From positions 35,492-99,491 of the forward strand of contig CANRDC010000003.1 of NCBI GenBank assembly GCA_947629245.1: a DNA stretch of 64,000 bases, given 5' to 3'. Position 1 is the stretch's first letter; each line of letters starts with the position of its first letter. Made by a program: the position numbers and the translations under genes. The notes beneath the pieces are model-generated. The model made no database searches and had not been told where the DNA came from. It saw only the letters and a program-made list of their open reading frames with translations. This document shows positions 56,330-64,000 of the stretch, one piece after another. Source of the stretch: an uncultured Oscillospiraceae bacterium (GTDB lineage: Bacteria; Bacillota; Clostridia; Oscillospirales; Oscillospiraceae).

Positions 56330-56461
56330 AAAAGGCTCCCTTGTGCAAAGGGAGCTGTCACGCAAAGCGTGACTGAGGGATTGTAAGGTTGGTCCAACTG
56401 CGCACTCACAACCCCTCCGCCTCGCTTCGCTCGGCACCTCCCCTTGCACAGGGGAGGCTTT
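56330..56461. repeat. MITE-like palindromic repeat, copy Y
   Basis: AAAAGGCTCCCTTGTGCAAAGGGAGCTGTCACGCAAAGCGTGACTGAGGGATTG ... CAACCCCTCCGCCTCGCTTCGCTCGGCACCTCCCCTTGCACAGGGGAGGCTTT. Confidence 0.9.
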
Positions 56462-56471
56462 GGGGCGCGCG

Positions 56472-57299
56472 TTACTCGGCAGCCGCCTCGGCCTCCGCCG
56501 CCAGCGCCGTCTGGTCGATGAGAGCGGCCTGCACGCCGTAGGTCTCGGCGATCTGCTGCATGGTGCCGTCGGCATAGCTGGCCAGGAAGAAGTCGTTCAG
56601 CGCCTGGGCCAGGTCGGAGCCCTTGCGGAAACCCACGCCGTATTCCTCGCTGTTCAGGTTGATGGTGTTCACCAGATCCTCGTAGCCGGTGCCCTCGCCC
56701 ACCATGGCGGCGGCCATGAGCAGGTCGATGACGGCGGCGTCGGAGGTACCGGCGCTGACCTCCAGCAGGGCGTCGGCTTGGGTCTGGACCTCTTTGAAGT
56801 CATAGCCCAGCGCCTCTATCTCGTTCTTCCCGGCGCTGCCCGCCTCCACGGCGAACGTCAGCCCGGCCAGGTCCTCCGCCGTCTCATAATCCGAGTCCAC
56901 AGTGGCGGGCAGGATCACGGTCTGAGCGTTGTTGCAGTAGGCGTTGGAGCACTCCATGGCCTCGGTGACCTCGTCGTTGAGGGTCATGCCGTTCCAGACC
57001 ACGTCGATGGTCTTGGCCTCCAGCTCCAGGACCTTGTTGTCCCAGTCGATGATCTGAAATCCCACGTCCACCCCCAGGCTGTCGGCAAAGGCGGCGGCCA
57101 TATCGGCGTCAAAGCCGATCCAGTTTCCGTCCTCGTCCTGATAGTCCATGGGCTCGAACTCGGTGATGCCCACCACCAGCGTGCCCTTGTCCTTCACGTA
57201 GGCCAGGTCGCTCTCTTCCTCGTCCTTCTTGGTGTCGCTGCAGCCGGAGACGGACAGCAGCATCATAGCCGCCAGTACGAATGCAAGGACCTTTTTCAT
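56472..57299 (-). CDS. Amino-acid ABC transporter substrate-binding lipoprotein (canonical order)
   Basis: Lipobox LLSVSGCSD; KGTLVVGITEFEPMDYQDEDGNWIGFDADMAAAFADSLGV ... EEYGVGFRKGSDLAQALNDFFLASYADGTMQQIAETYG. Confidence 0.95.
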   Translation of the reverse strand: MKKVLAFVLAAMMLLSVSGCSDTKKDEEESDLAYVKDKGTLVVGITEFEPMDYQDEDGNWIGFDADMAAAFADSLGVDVGFQIIDWDNKVLELEAKTIDVVWNGMTLNDEVTEAMECSNAYCNNAQTVILPATVDSDYETAEDLAGLTFAVEAGSAGKNEIEALGYDFKEVQTQADALLEVSAGTSDAAVIDLLMAAAMVGEGTGYEDLVNTINLNSEEYGVGFRKGSDLAQALNDFFLASYADGTMQQIAETYGVQAALIDQTALAAEAEAAAE

Positions 57300-57490
57300 T
57301 TTGGATTTCCTCCTGCGTAGTTATGTTCTTGTGTTTAGCATGCTACCACATTAGCGAGCTAAAGTAAAGACCTTTTTTCAGTTCTCTGGCGTTTTTTTAC
57401 ATTTTGTTCACCCATATCCGGTCCTGTGGTATATAATTGGGGCAGAATGTACAAGTGCGCGCCGGTGTGGGCGCGAGGGAGGCGTTTGCC

Positions 57491-58180
57491 ATGGCGAAGA
57501 AGGCGCTGATCGTGGAGGATGACGGCAACATCTCGGAGCTTTTGCGGCTGTATCTGGAGCGGGACGGCTTTGAGGTGCTGCAGGCGGCGGACGGCGTCCG
57601 GGGCGTGGACCTGGCCCGGAGCTTTGAGCCGGACATCGTGCTGCTGGACATCATGCTGCCGGGCAAGGACGGCTGGCAGGTCTGCCGGGAGATCCGGGGC
57701 TTTTCCAAGACGCCCATCGTGATGCTCACCGCCAAGGGGGAGACACGGGACAAGGTGGCGGGCCTGGAGATGGGCGCGGACGACTATATCACCAAGCCCT
57801 TTGAGATCAAGGAGCTGCTGGCCCGTGTCCACGCGGTGCTGCGGCGGGCGGACGGCGCGCCGGAGGACAAGCCCCGGCGGCTGGAGTTCGACAAGCTCAT
57901 CATCAACCTGGATTCCTACGAGCTGGTGGTGAACGGGGTGAAGGTGGACACGCCCCCCAAGGAGATGGAGCTTTTGTTCCATCTGGCCAGCGCGCCTAAC
58001 CGGGTGTATACCCGAAACCAGCTGCTGGACGAGGTGTGGGGCTTCGACTACTTCGGCGATTCCCGGACCGTGGACGTGCATGTGAAGCGCCTGCGGGAGA
58101 AGCTGGAGGGGGTCAGCGACCAGTGGCGGCTGAAGACCGTCTGGGGCGTGGGCTATAAATTCGAGGTCGGGGAAGCCTGA
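57491..58180 (+). CDS. OmpR-family response regulator
   Basis: MAKKALIVEDDGNISELLRLYLERDGFEV, MLTAKGE, GADDYITKPFEIKELLARV, winged helix GFDYFGDSRTVDVHVKRLREKL. Confidence 0.97.
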   Translation: MAKKALIVEDDGNISELLRLYLERDGFEVLQAADGVRGVDLARSFEPDIVLLDIMLPGKDGWQVCREIRGFSKTPIVMLTAKGETRDKVAGLEMGADDYITKPFEIKELLARVHAVLRRADGAPEDKPRRLEFDKLIINLDSYELVVNGVKVDTPPKEMELLFHLASAPNRVYTRNQLLDEVWGFDYFGDSRTVDVHVKRLREKLEGVSDQWRLKTVWGVGYKFEVGEA

Positions 58181-58181
58181 G

Positions 58182-59645
58182 GTGAAAAGGAGCGTCTTTT
58201 TCCGCAACTTCATGGTCACCACCGGCATGTTCGTGCTGTGCTTTCTGGTGTTCGGCAGCACCATGTTCCTCATGGGCCGGGCGTTTCTCATCCGGGAGAA
58301 GCAGGAGAATCTGTACGCCACCGCGGAAGAGGTGCGGCGCTTTGCCGAGGCCATGCACAAGCAGGAGGAGCTGGGCAGCTGGGACCTGCGGATGAATCTG
58401 GCGGCCATTGCCCAGAGCACCGGGGACCATATCCTGCTGTGCGATCTGTCGGGGAAGGTGGTGTCCAGCTCCGACAGGAACGTGATCTCTCCCTATATCG
58501 GTCGGCAGATGCCCGAGAGCGTGGTGAAGCGGCTGACCGGCAGCGGCGGCTACGAGGCCCTGACGGACCTTGACGGCTTTTACGAGGGGATGTATTATGT
58601 GGTGGCGGAGCCCATCGCCGACGGGGAAGGCGAGACGGCGGGCTATGTGTTCGTCAGCTATGCGGGCTCCGGCTTTTTCAGCGTCTGGGGCAGATTTATC
58701 CTGATATTCATATGTGTCGCCGCGGGGGTGCTGGGGCTGGCCATCGTGTTCGAGTACGCCAACGACCGGCGTCTGGCCCGGCCTCTGAACGAGATGGCGG
58801 AGGCCGCCCACCGGTTCGCCCGGGGGGATTACAGCGCCCGTGTCACCCCGTACGCCGACGAGGACGAGATCGGCACCCTGACCCAGGCGTTCAACACCAT
58901 GGCCGACAGCCTGGAGCGCAACGAATCCCGCCGCCGGGAGTTCATCGCCAACGTCTCCCACGAGCTGCGCACGCCCATGACGGCCATCTCCGGCTTCGCG
59001 GACGGCATCCTGGACGGCACCATCCCGCCGTCGGAGGAGAAGAAGTATCTGCAGACCATCTCCTCGGAGACGAAGCGGCTGGGGAGGCTGGTGCGGAGCA
59101 TGCTGGACATGTCCCGGCTCCAGGAGGGGGACCCCGCCCGGCGGGAGCAGACCTTCGACCTGGGGGAGACGGTGGTCCAGACCATGCTGAGCTTTGAAGA
59201 GCGGGTGGACGGCAAGGGCATGACCGTGGCGCTGAACATGCCCGAGGACGATATCCGGGTGAAGGGGGATGTGGACTCTCTGACCCGTGTGGTGTATAAT
59301 CTCATTGACAACGCCATCAAATTTGCGGACGCGGGCACGGAGCTGGCGGTGAGCATCTGGAAGGAGAACGGCAAGGCGTACACCGCCGTGCAGGACACAG
59401 GCCAGACCATCCCCCGTGAGGAGCTGCCTCTCATCTTCGACCGGTTCCACAAGGCGGATCGGTCCCGGAGCCGGGATCGGGAGGGCGTGGGCCTGGGCCT
59501 TTATATGGTCCGGCAGATCCTGGCCGCCCACGATCAGGACATCTTCGTCACCAGCGAAAACGGCGTGACCGTGTTCACCTTCACCCTGGCCCTGGCGGAC
59601 AGCGGCCGGGCGGGGAAAGACGCGCCCAGGGAAAATAGGACTTGA
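58182..59645 (+). CDS. HAMP-domain sensor histidine kinase
   Basis: FIANVSHELRTPMTAISGFADGILDGTI, NLIDNAIKFAD, FDRFHKADRSRSRDREGVGLGLYMV; GTG start. Confidence 0.97.
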   Translation: MKRSVFFRNFMVTTGMFVLCFLVFGSTMFLMGRAFLIREKQENLYATAEEVRRFAEAMHKQEELGSWDLRMNLAAIAQSTGDHILLCDLSGKVVSSSDRNVISPYIGRQMPESVVKRLTGSGGYEALTDLDGFYEGMYYVVAEPIADGEGETAGYVFVSYAGSGFFSVWGRFILIFICVAAGVLGLAIVFEYANDRRLARPLNEMAEAAHRFARGDYSARVTPYADEDEIGTLTQAFNTMADSLERNESRRREFIANVSHELRTPMTAISGFADGILDGTIPPSEEKKYLQTISSETKRLGRLVRSMLDMSRLQEGDPARREQTFDLGETVVQTMLSFEERVDGKGMTVALNMPEDDIRVKGDVDSLTRVVYNLIDNAIKFADAGTELAVSIWKENGKAYTAVQDTGQTIPREELPLIFDRFHKADRSRSRDREGVGLGLYMVRQILAAHDQDIFVTSENGVTVFTFTLALADSGRAGKDAPRENRT

Positions 59646-59701
59646 GCTTTTGGGCTATACTGAATCATGCGTGTGAACGACGCAGCAAGGGAGGAGCCGA
59701 T

Positions 59702-61093
59702 ATGACCCAAAACACGCCCCCTCACACAGGGGACTGGTATACTGCCGATCCGGCGCGGGACGGAGCCAGCGCCTGGTACCGGGCCGCGTCCGCCCGGACG
59801 GAGGCGCCCCAGCCGCCCGCGCAGCCGTCCATATGCCGCCCCGCCACGGAGGCGCAGCGCCGCCGCCGGAAGTGGACCAAGGCCGTGAGCCTGTCCGTGT
59901 GCGGCGTGCTGGTCTGCGCGGCGGTGGTGATCGCCGCGCTGAACGGCGGCTTTATCCAGCGCCTGCGGGGGATAGAGATCCAGGGCTCCGACCGGGCCTA
60001 CAGCTATGCCTACGATTTCGGCGACGGAGGCGGCGTGTCTCCGGCCCTGCCCGGGGATCAGTATGAGGATTTCCGGGACTATTTTGAAAATTATTATACC
60101 GTCTCCAGCGACATCGACCTGCCTGCGGCCCCCACGGGGACCGGCGTGAAGCTGCGTCTGTATCCCCGGCAGGAGGAGGAACTGAGCCTGCAGGAGATCT
60201 ACGACCGGGTCAGTCCCGCCGTGGTGGGCATCAACGCCTATATGGACGACCTGCCGTACAGCTGGGGCACGGGCGTGGTGTTCACCCCCGACGGGTATAT
60301 CATCACCAACACCCACGTTCTCCAGGGCTGCTCCCAGGCCAGGGTGGTGTTTACCGACGGGACGGAGTATGAGGCGTACCTGGTGGGCGCCGACGAGGCC
60401 AGCGACATCGCGGTGCTGTATGTCGGCGCGGAGGATCTTCCCTATGCCCGGTTTGGCCGCTCCGACGCCCTGCAGGTGGGGGATATGGCCGTGGCCATCG
60501 GCAACCCCCTGGGCCAGGACTATACCGGCACCATGACCGACGGCATCATCTCCGCCATCGACAGGAACGTGACCTTCGACGGCCACACCATGACCCTTTT
60601 GCAGACCAACGCCGCCCTGAACGAGGGCAATTCCGGCGGGCCTCTCATCAACGCCGCCGGGCAGGTGGTGGGCATCACCAACATGAAGATCATGTCGTCG
60701 TATACGACCACGGTGGAGGGCATCGGCTTCGCCATCCCCTCGGCGGTGGTGAAGGATATCGCGGACCAGCTCCTGGAAAACGGGGTGGTGCCGGGCGAGC
60801 CTACCATCGGTATCGTGGCCGGGTCAGTGGGCGTGGAGGCCATGGAGCTTTACGACCTGCCCCAGGGCATCTACGTGTCCCAGGTGGACGAGGGCTCCGA
60901 CGCGCTGAAAAAGGGCCTGCAGGTGGGCGACGTGATCACGGCGGTGAACGGCCTGCCGGTTTCCACCGTGGCCCAGGTGAACGCCATCAAGGAGGGCCTG
61001 CAGGTGGGCGACAGCCTGATGCTCACCGTCTACCGGGAGGGAAAGACCTTCGACCTGGAGGTCGAGCTGGTGGACCGGGCGGATATACGGTAG
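59702..61093 (+). CDS. Membrane-anchored HtrA/DegP-like trypsin protease with PDZ domain
   Basis: SPAVVGINAYMDDLPYSWGTGVVFTPDGYIITNTHVL, DEASDIAVLYV, NEGNSGGPLINAAGQVVGIT, C-terminal PDZ. Confidence 0.95.
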   Translation: MTQNTPPHTGDWYTADPARDGASAWYRAASARTEAPQPPAQPSICRPATEAQRRRRKWTKAVSLSVCGVLVCAAVVIAALNGGFIQRLRGIEIQGSDRAYSYAYDFGDGGGVSPALPGDQYEDFRDYFENYYTVSSDIDLPAAPTGTGVKLRLYPRQEEELSLQEIYDRVSPAVVGINAYMDDLPYSWGTGVVFTPDGYIITNTHVLQGCSQARVVFTDGTEYEAYLVGADEASDIAVLYVGAEDLPYARFGRSDALQVGDMAVAIGNPLGQDYTGTMTDGIISAIDRNVTFDGHTMTLLQTNAALNEGNSGGPLINAAGQVVGITNMKIMSSYTTTVEGIGFAIPSAVVKDIADQLLENGVVPGEPTIGIVAGSVGVEAMELYDLPQGIYVSQVDEGSDALKKGLQVGDVITAVNGLPVSTVAQVNAIKEGLQVGDSLMLTVYREGKTFDLEVELVDRADIR

Positions 61094-61191
61094 ACCGTCA
61101 TGAAAACGATACAGTCATCCCCTCCGAGGGCCGGAGGGGATGACTTATATCGTCGGGCCTTGCGGGCGGCTGCCGCAGGGGGAAAAACCGC

Positions 61192-61220
61192 TTGCAATGG
61201 GACCCTGTAAATGCTATAAT
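61192..61220 (+). promoter_or_regulatory. Promoter of BspA-like gene
   Basis: TTGCAA - 17 nt - TATAAT. Confidence 0.7.
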
Positions 61221-61389
61221 GGCCTAAAAGGAACAACAAAGACGGGACCTGGAGCGGCCGCCCGCGCCCGGTCCTACGTACCCGTTCGTCCCGCTTGACA
61301 AGAGGTAAGAAGACGGGGGCGTATGCCGCCCCTTGGCCGGGACCGCCGCGATGACAGGCGAAAACAATGGGAAGGAATGGTGATCTCTC

Positions 61390-64000
61390 ATGACAAGGCG
61401 CGGTTTGTGTATGCTTCTGGCAGTTTTGACGGCGTTTTCCCTGGGCGTCCCGGCGTTCGGGTCGGAGGAGCCTGTTGTGACGGAAGAGCCCGCCGGGACG
61501 GAGGAGCCCGTTGTGACGGAGGAGCCCGCCGAGACGGAAGAGCCCGCCGCGACGGAGGAGTCCGCCGCGACGGAGGAGTCCGCCGCGACGGAAGGGCCTG
61601 TTGAGACGGAAGAGCCCGCCGCGACGGAAGAGCCAGTCGTGACGGAAGAGCCCGTTGTGACGGAAGAGCCCGTTGTGACGGAAGAGCCCGCCGCAACGGA
61701 AGAGCCCGCCGCAACGGAGGAGCCCGTCGTGACGGAAGAGTCCGTCGTGACGGAAGAGCCCGCCGCAACGGAGGAGCCCGCCGAGACGGAAGAGCCCGCC
61801 GCGATGGAGGAGCCGGAGGAGAGCGGCGAACCGGTGGACCCGGAGAGCGGGATCATGACGGCGGCGGAAAACGCCGGTACCTGCGGCGAAAACATCCGTT
61901 GGTCCTTTTCCGGGACGACGCTCACGATCTCCGGCACAGGCGCGATGCCGGAGGTCGAAGGCTGGTATGATTGGCGCTGGGGAGAGGTCGACCGGGAGAG
62001 CGTTGAAAAGGTCGTTATCCAGGAGGGCGTGACCAGCGTGGGAAATTATGCGTTTCTGGATTGCGTGAATTTGACGGGCGTGACGCTCCCGTCCAGCGTG
62101 ACCGCCATCGGCGACGAGGCGTTCAGCTGCTGCAGACGCCTGACGGACGTGACGCTCCCGAACGGCGTGACCAGCGTGGGGGAGGGCGCGTTTGGGTGGT
62201 GCGAGAGCCTGACGGACATGACGCTCCCCGCGGGCGTGACGCGCGTTGCGCGCGAGATGTTCTGGTACTGTTCGGACCTGACGAGCGTGACGCTCCCGGC
62301 CGGTGTGACCAGCATCGGCGACGAGGCGTTTATGGGCTGCGTCAGTCTGACGGACGTGGCGATCCCGTCCGGCGTGACGGTCATCGAGTACGGCGCGTTT
62401 ATGGATTGCGTAAGTCTGGCGAGCGTGACGATCCCCGGCGGTGTGGCCGATCTGGGGGGAGATGCGTTCAACAACTGCACGGGCCTGAAAAGCGTGACGA
62501 TCTGCGAGGGCGTGGGCGGCATTGAAGGCGGGGCGTTCATGGGCTGCGGCGGCCTGACGAGCGTGACGATCCCATCCAGCGTGGCCAGCGTGGGGGTAGG
62601 CGCGTTTTCCGACTGCACGGGCCTGAAAAGCGTGACGATCTGCGAGGGGGTGACCACCCTCGAGGCGGGGGCGTTCGCGGGCTGTGAGAGCTTGACGGGC
62701 GTAACGCTCCCCGGAAGCGTGACCAGCTTGGGGGACTATGTGTTTACGAGCTGCACATCGCTTGCGTCCGTCGCGATCCCGGCCAGCGTGACCAGCATCG
62801 GGCGCGAGGCGTTCTCGGCCTGCGACGCTCTTAATGACGTGGACGTGGCGCCGGGGAACAAGGACTATGTCTTTTCCCACGGTATGCTCTACAGCGAGAA
62901 GAAAAAGGTCCTCATCTTCTGCTCGCCGGGAACAACAGGCGTCGTCAAAATTCCGGAGTGCGTGGCCACGGTGGAGGACCGGGCGTTTTACGGCTGCAAA
63001 AGCGTGACGGGCATAACGATCCCGGCCGGTGTGACCAGTATCGGCGGCGAGGTGTTTGACGGCTGCGGCGCTCTTGAGCGCGTTGACGCGGCTTCCGGCA
63101 ACAGAGCCTATACCTCTTCCGACGGCGTTCTCTACAACGCCCGAAAGACGAAGATCATCGTCTTTCCGAAGAATATCTCGGGCGAGGTCAGCATCGTGGA
63201 CGGGGTGATCGCCCTTGGCGATTGCTGCATTTCCGACTGCAAAAGGCTGACGGGCGTAACGCTCCCAGCCAGCGTGGGGGACATCTGGAGCGGGACCTTT
63301 GACGGGTGCGGTTCTCTTAAGGCCATCAACGTGGCCCCGGGGAACGCGGCCTATGCCTCCCTTGACGGTATTCTTTGCAACGCGGATAAGACCAGGATCA
63401 TCATCTGCCCGGAGGGCAAAACGAGCGTGACGATCCCGTCCTGCGTAACGGATATCGAGGCCTCGGCCTTTTCCGGCTGCACGGGCCTGACGGACGTGAC
63501 GATACCCCAAAACGTGGTCTCCATCGGGGAGGACGCCTTTTCCGGCTGCCGGTCTTTGACAAGCGTCAGGGTGATGAATCCGGCCTGCCGGATCTCCGGC
63601 GGAGACGGTCACGATCCGGAGAGCGGCTGGGCGCCTTCCACCCTGGGGGTCCCCGGCGTGACCGTCGTTTACGGCTACGCGGGCTCTACGGCGGAGGCGT
63701 ACGCCAAGCAATACGGCTACTCCTTCCAGAGTTTGAGCCTCGCCGCGCCGAAGGTGACGATCGCCCTGGCGTCCAACGGCGGCATCAAGGTGAGCTGGAA
63801 CAAGGTGTCCGGCGCGCCCCGGTACATGGTGTACTACAAGGAGAACGGCGGCGGCTGGCACAGGATCGGGACCACTACCGCCACCAGCTATACCCGCGCG
63901 GCGACCAAGCTGAAAAGCGGCGTCACATACCAGTTCACGGTGCGGTGCTGCACCGCAGACAAAAAGACCCTGCTCAGCGGCTATGCCGCCAGCAACGCGC
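61390..64000 (+). CDS. BspA-like leucine-rich repeat (LRR_5) surface protein, 3'-truncated by window edge; N-terminal TEEP repeat and C-terminal Fn3-like domain
   Basis: Open frame from ATG to window end, absent from the ORF track; MTRRGLCMLLAVLTAFSLGVPAFG signal; LTxVTLPxxVTxIGxxAFxxCxxL repeats. Confidence 0.93.
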   Translation, partial: MTRRGLCMLLAVLTAFSLGVPAFGSEEPVVTEEPAGTEEPVVTEEPAETEEPAATEESAATEESAATEGPVETEEPAATEEPVVTEEPVVTEEPVVTEEPAATEEPAATEEPVVTEESVVTEEPAATEEPAETEEPAAMEEPEESGEPVDPESGIMTAAENAGTCGENIRWSFSGTTLTISGTGAMPEVEGWYDWRWGEVDRESVEKVVIQEGVTSVGNYAFLDCVNLTGVTLPSSVTAIGDEAFSCCRRLTDVTLPNGVTSVGEGAFGWCESLTDMTLPAGVTRVAREMFWYCSDLTSVTLPAGVTSIGDEAFMGCVSLTDVAIPSGVTVIEYGAFMDCVSLASVTIPGGVADLGGDAFNNCTGLKSVTICEGVGGIEGGAFMGCGGLTSVTIPSSVASVGVGAFSDCTGLKSVTICEGVTTLEAGAFAGCESLTGVTLPGSVTSLGDYVFTSCTSLASVAIPASVTSIGREAFSACDALNDVDVAPGNKDYVFSHGMLYSEKKKVLIFCSPGTTGVVKIPECVATVEDRAFYGCKSVTGITIPAGVTSIGGEVFDGCGALERVDAASGNRAYTSSDGVLYNARKTKIIVFPKNISGEVSIVDGVIALGDCCISDCKRLTGVTLPASVGDIWSGTFDGCGSLKAINVAPGNAAYASLDGILCNADKTRIIICPEGKTSVTIPSCVTDIEASAFSGCTGLTDVTIPQNVVSIGEDAFSGCRSLTSVRVMNPACRISGGDGHDPESGWAPSTLGVPGVTVVYGYAGSTAEAYAKQYGYSFQSLSLAAPKVTIALASNGGIKVSWNKVSGAPRYMVYYKENGGGWHRIGTTTATSYTRAATKLKSGVTYQFTVRCCTADKKTLLSGYAASNA
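61474..61815 (+). repeat. 18-bp tandem repeat, 19 units, encoding (A/V)(A/V/E/G)TEE(P/S)
   Basis: Unit GTTGTGACGGAAGAGCCC with synonymous and Ala/Val variants, in frame. Confidence 0.95.

Noticed and set aside
61221-61389. Riboswitch in the ~170-nt leader of the BspA-like gene
   Set aside because: Some GC-rich pairing is possible (GGGACC/GGTCC), but no recognisable aptamer consensus; not supportable without a covariance search
61474-61815. Possible CRISPR array from regular 18-bp repeats
   Set aside because: Contiguous in-frame coding repeats with no spacers; no cas genes in the window
61030-63861. 943-aa minus-strand ORF
   Set aside because: Antisense to the BspA-like LRR gene, whose repeats are in frame on the plus strand; no start context and shadow-like composition

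Overview
High-GC Firmicutes (Clostridia, probably Oscillospiraceae-like) chromosomal segment. Bases 1-23.5 kb form a plant-polysaccharide sugar and hexuronate catabolism region: GH88, DUF2264, rhamnose kinase/isomerase/aldolase/mutarotase, uxaABC, a TRAP transporter, a KdgF-like cupin and GH51. The rest contains two amino-acid ABC transporter loci, an LtaS-like sulfatase, a large beta-helix surface protein, tRNA-Leu(TAG), glycogen genes, infC-rpmI-rplT with its leader, argS, sporulation and regulatory genes, a two-component system plus HtrA, and a BspA-like LRR surface protein that runs off the right edge and is missing from the ORF track. No CRISPR array, transposase or prophage was seen. The signals I think most deserve follow-up are: (1) a substrate-binding protein (53921-54709) whose SBP_bac_3 segments appear in circularly permuted order; (2) a ~120-bp repeat present twice (21349-21470 and 53760-53882), with paired compensatory changes in one stem; (3) dense arrays of unrelated perfect hairpins in intergenic or leader DNA (18032-18122, 23610-23805, 44765-45026), some sharing stems with other loci; (4) a MITE-like palindromic family, one copy of which sits inside an ABC operon; and (5) a nearly identical C-terminal Fn3-like domain on two otherwise unrelated giant exported proteins.
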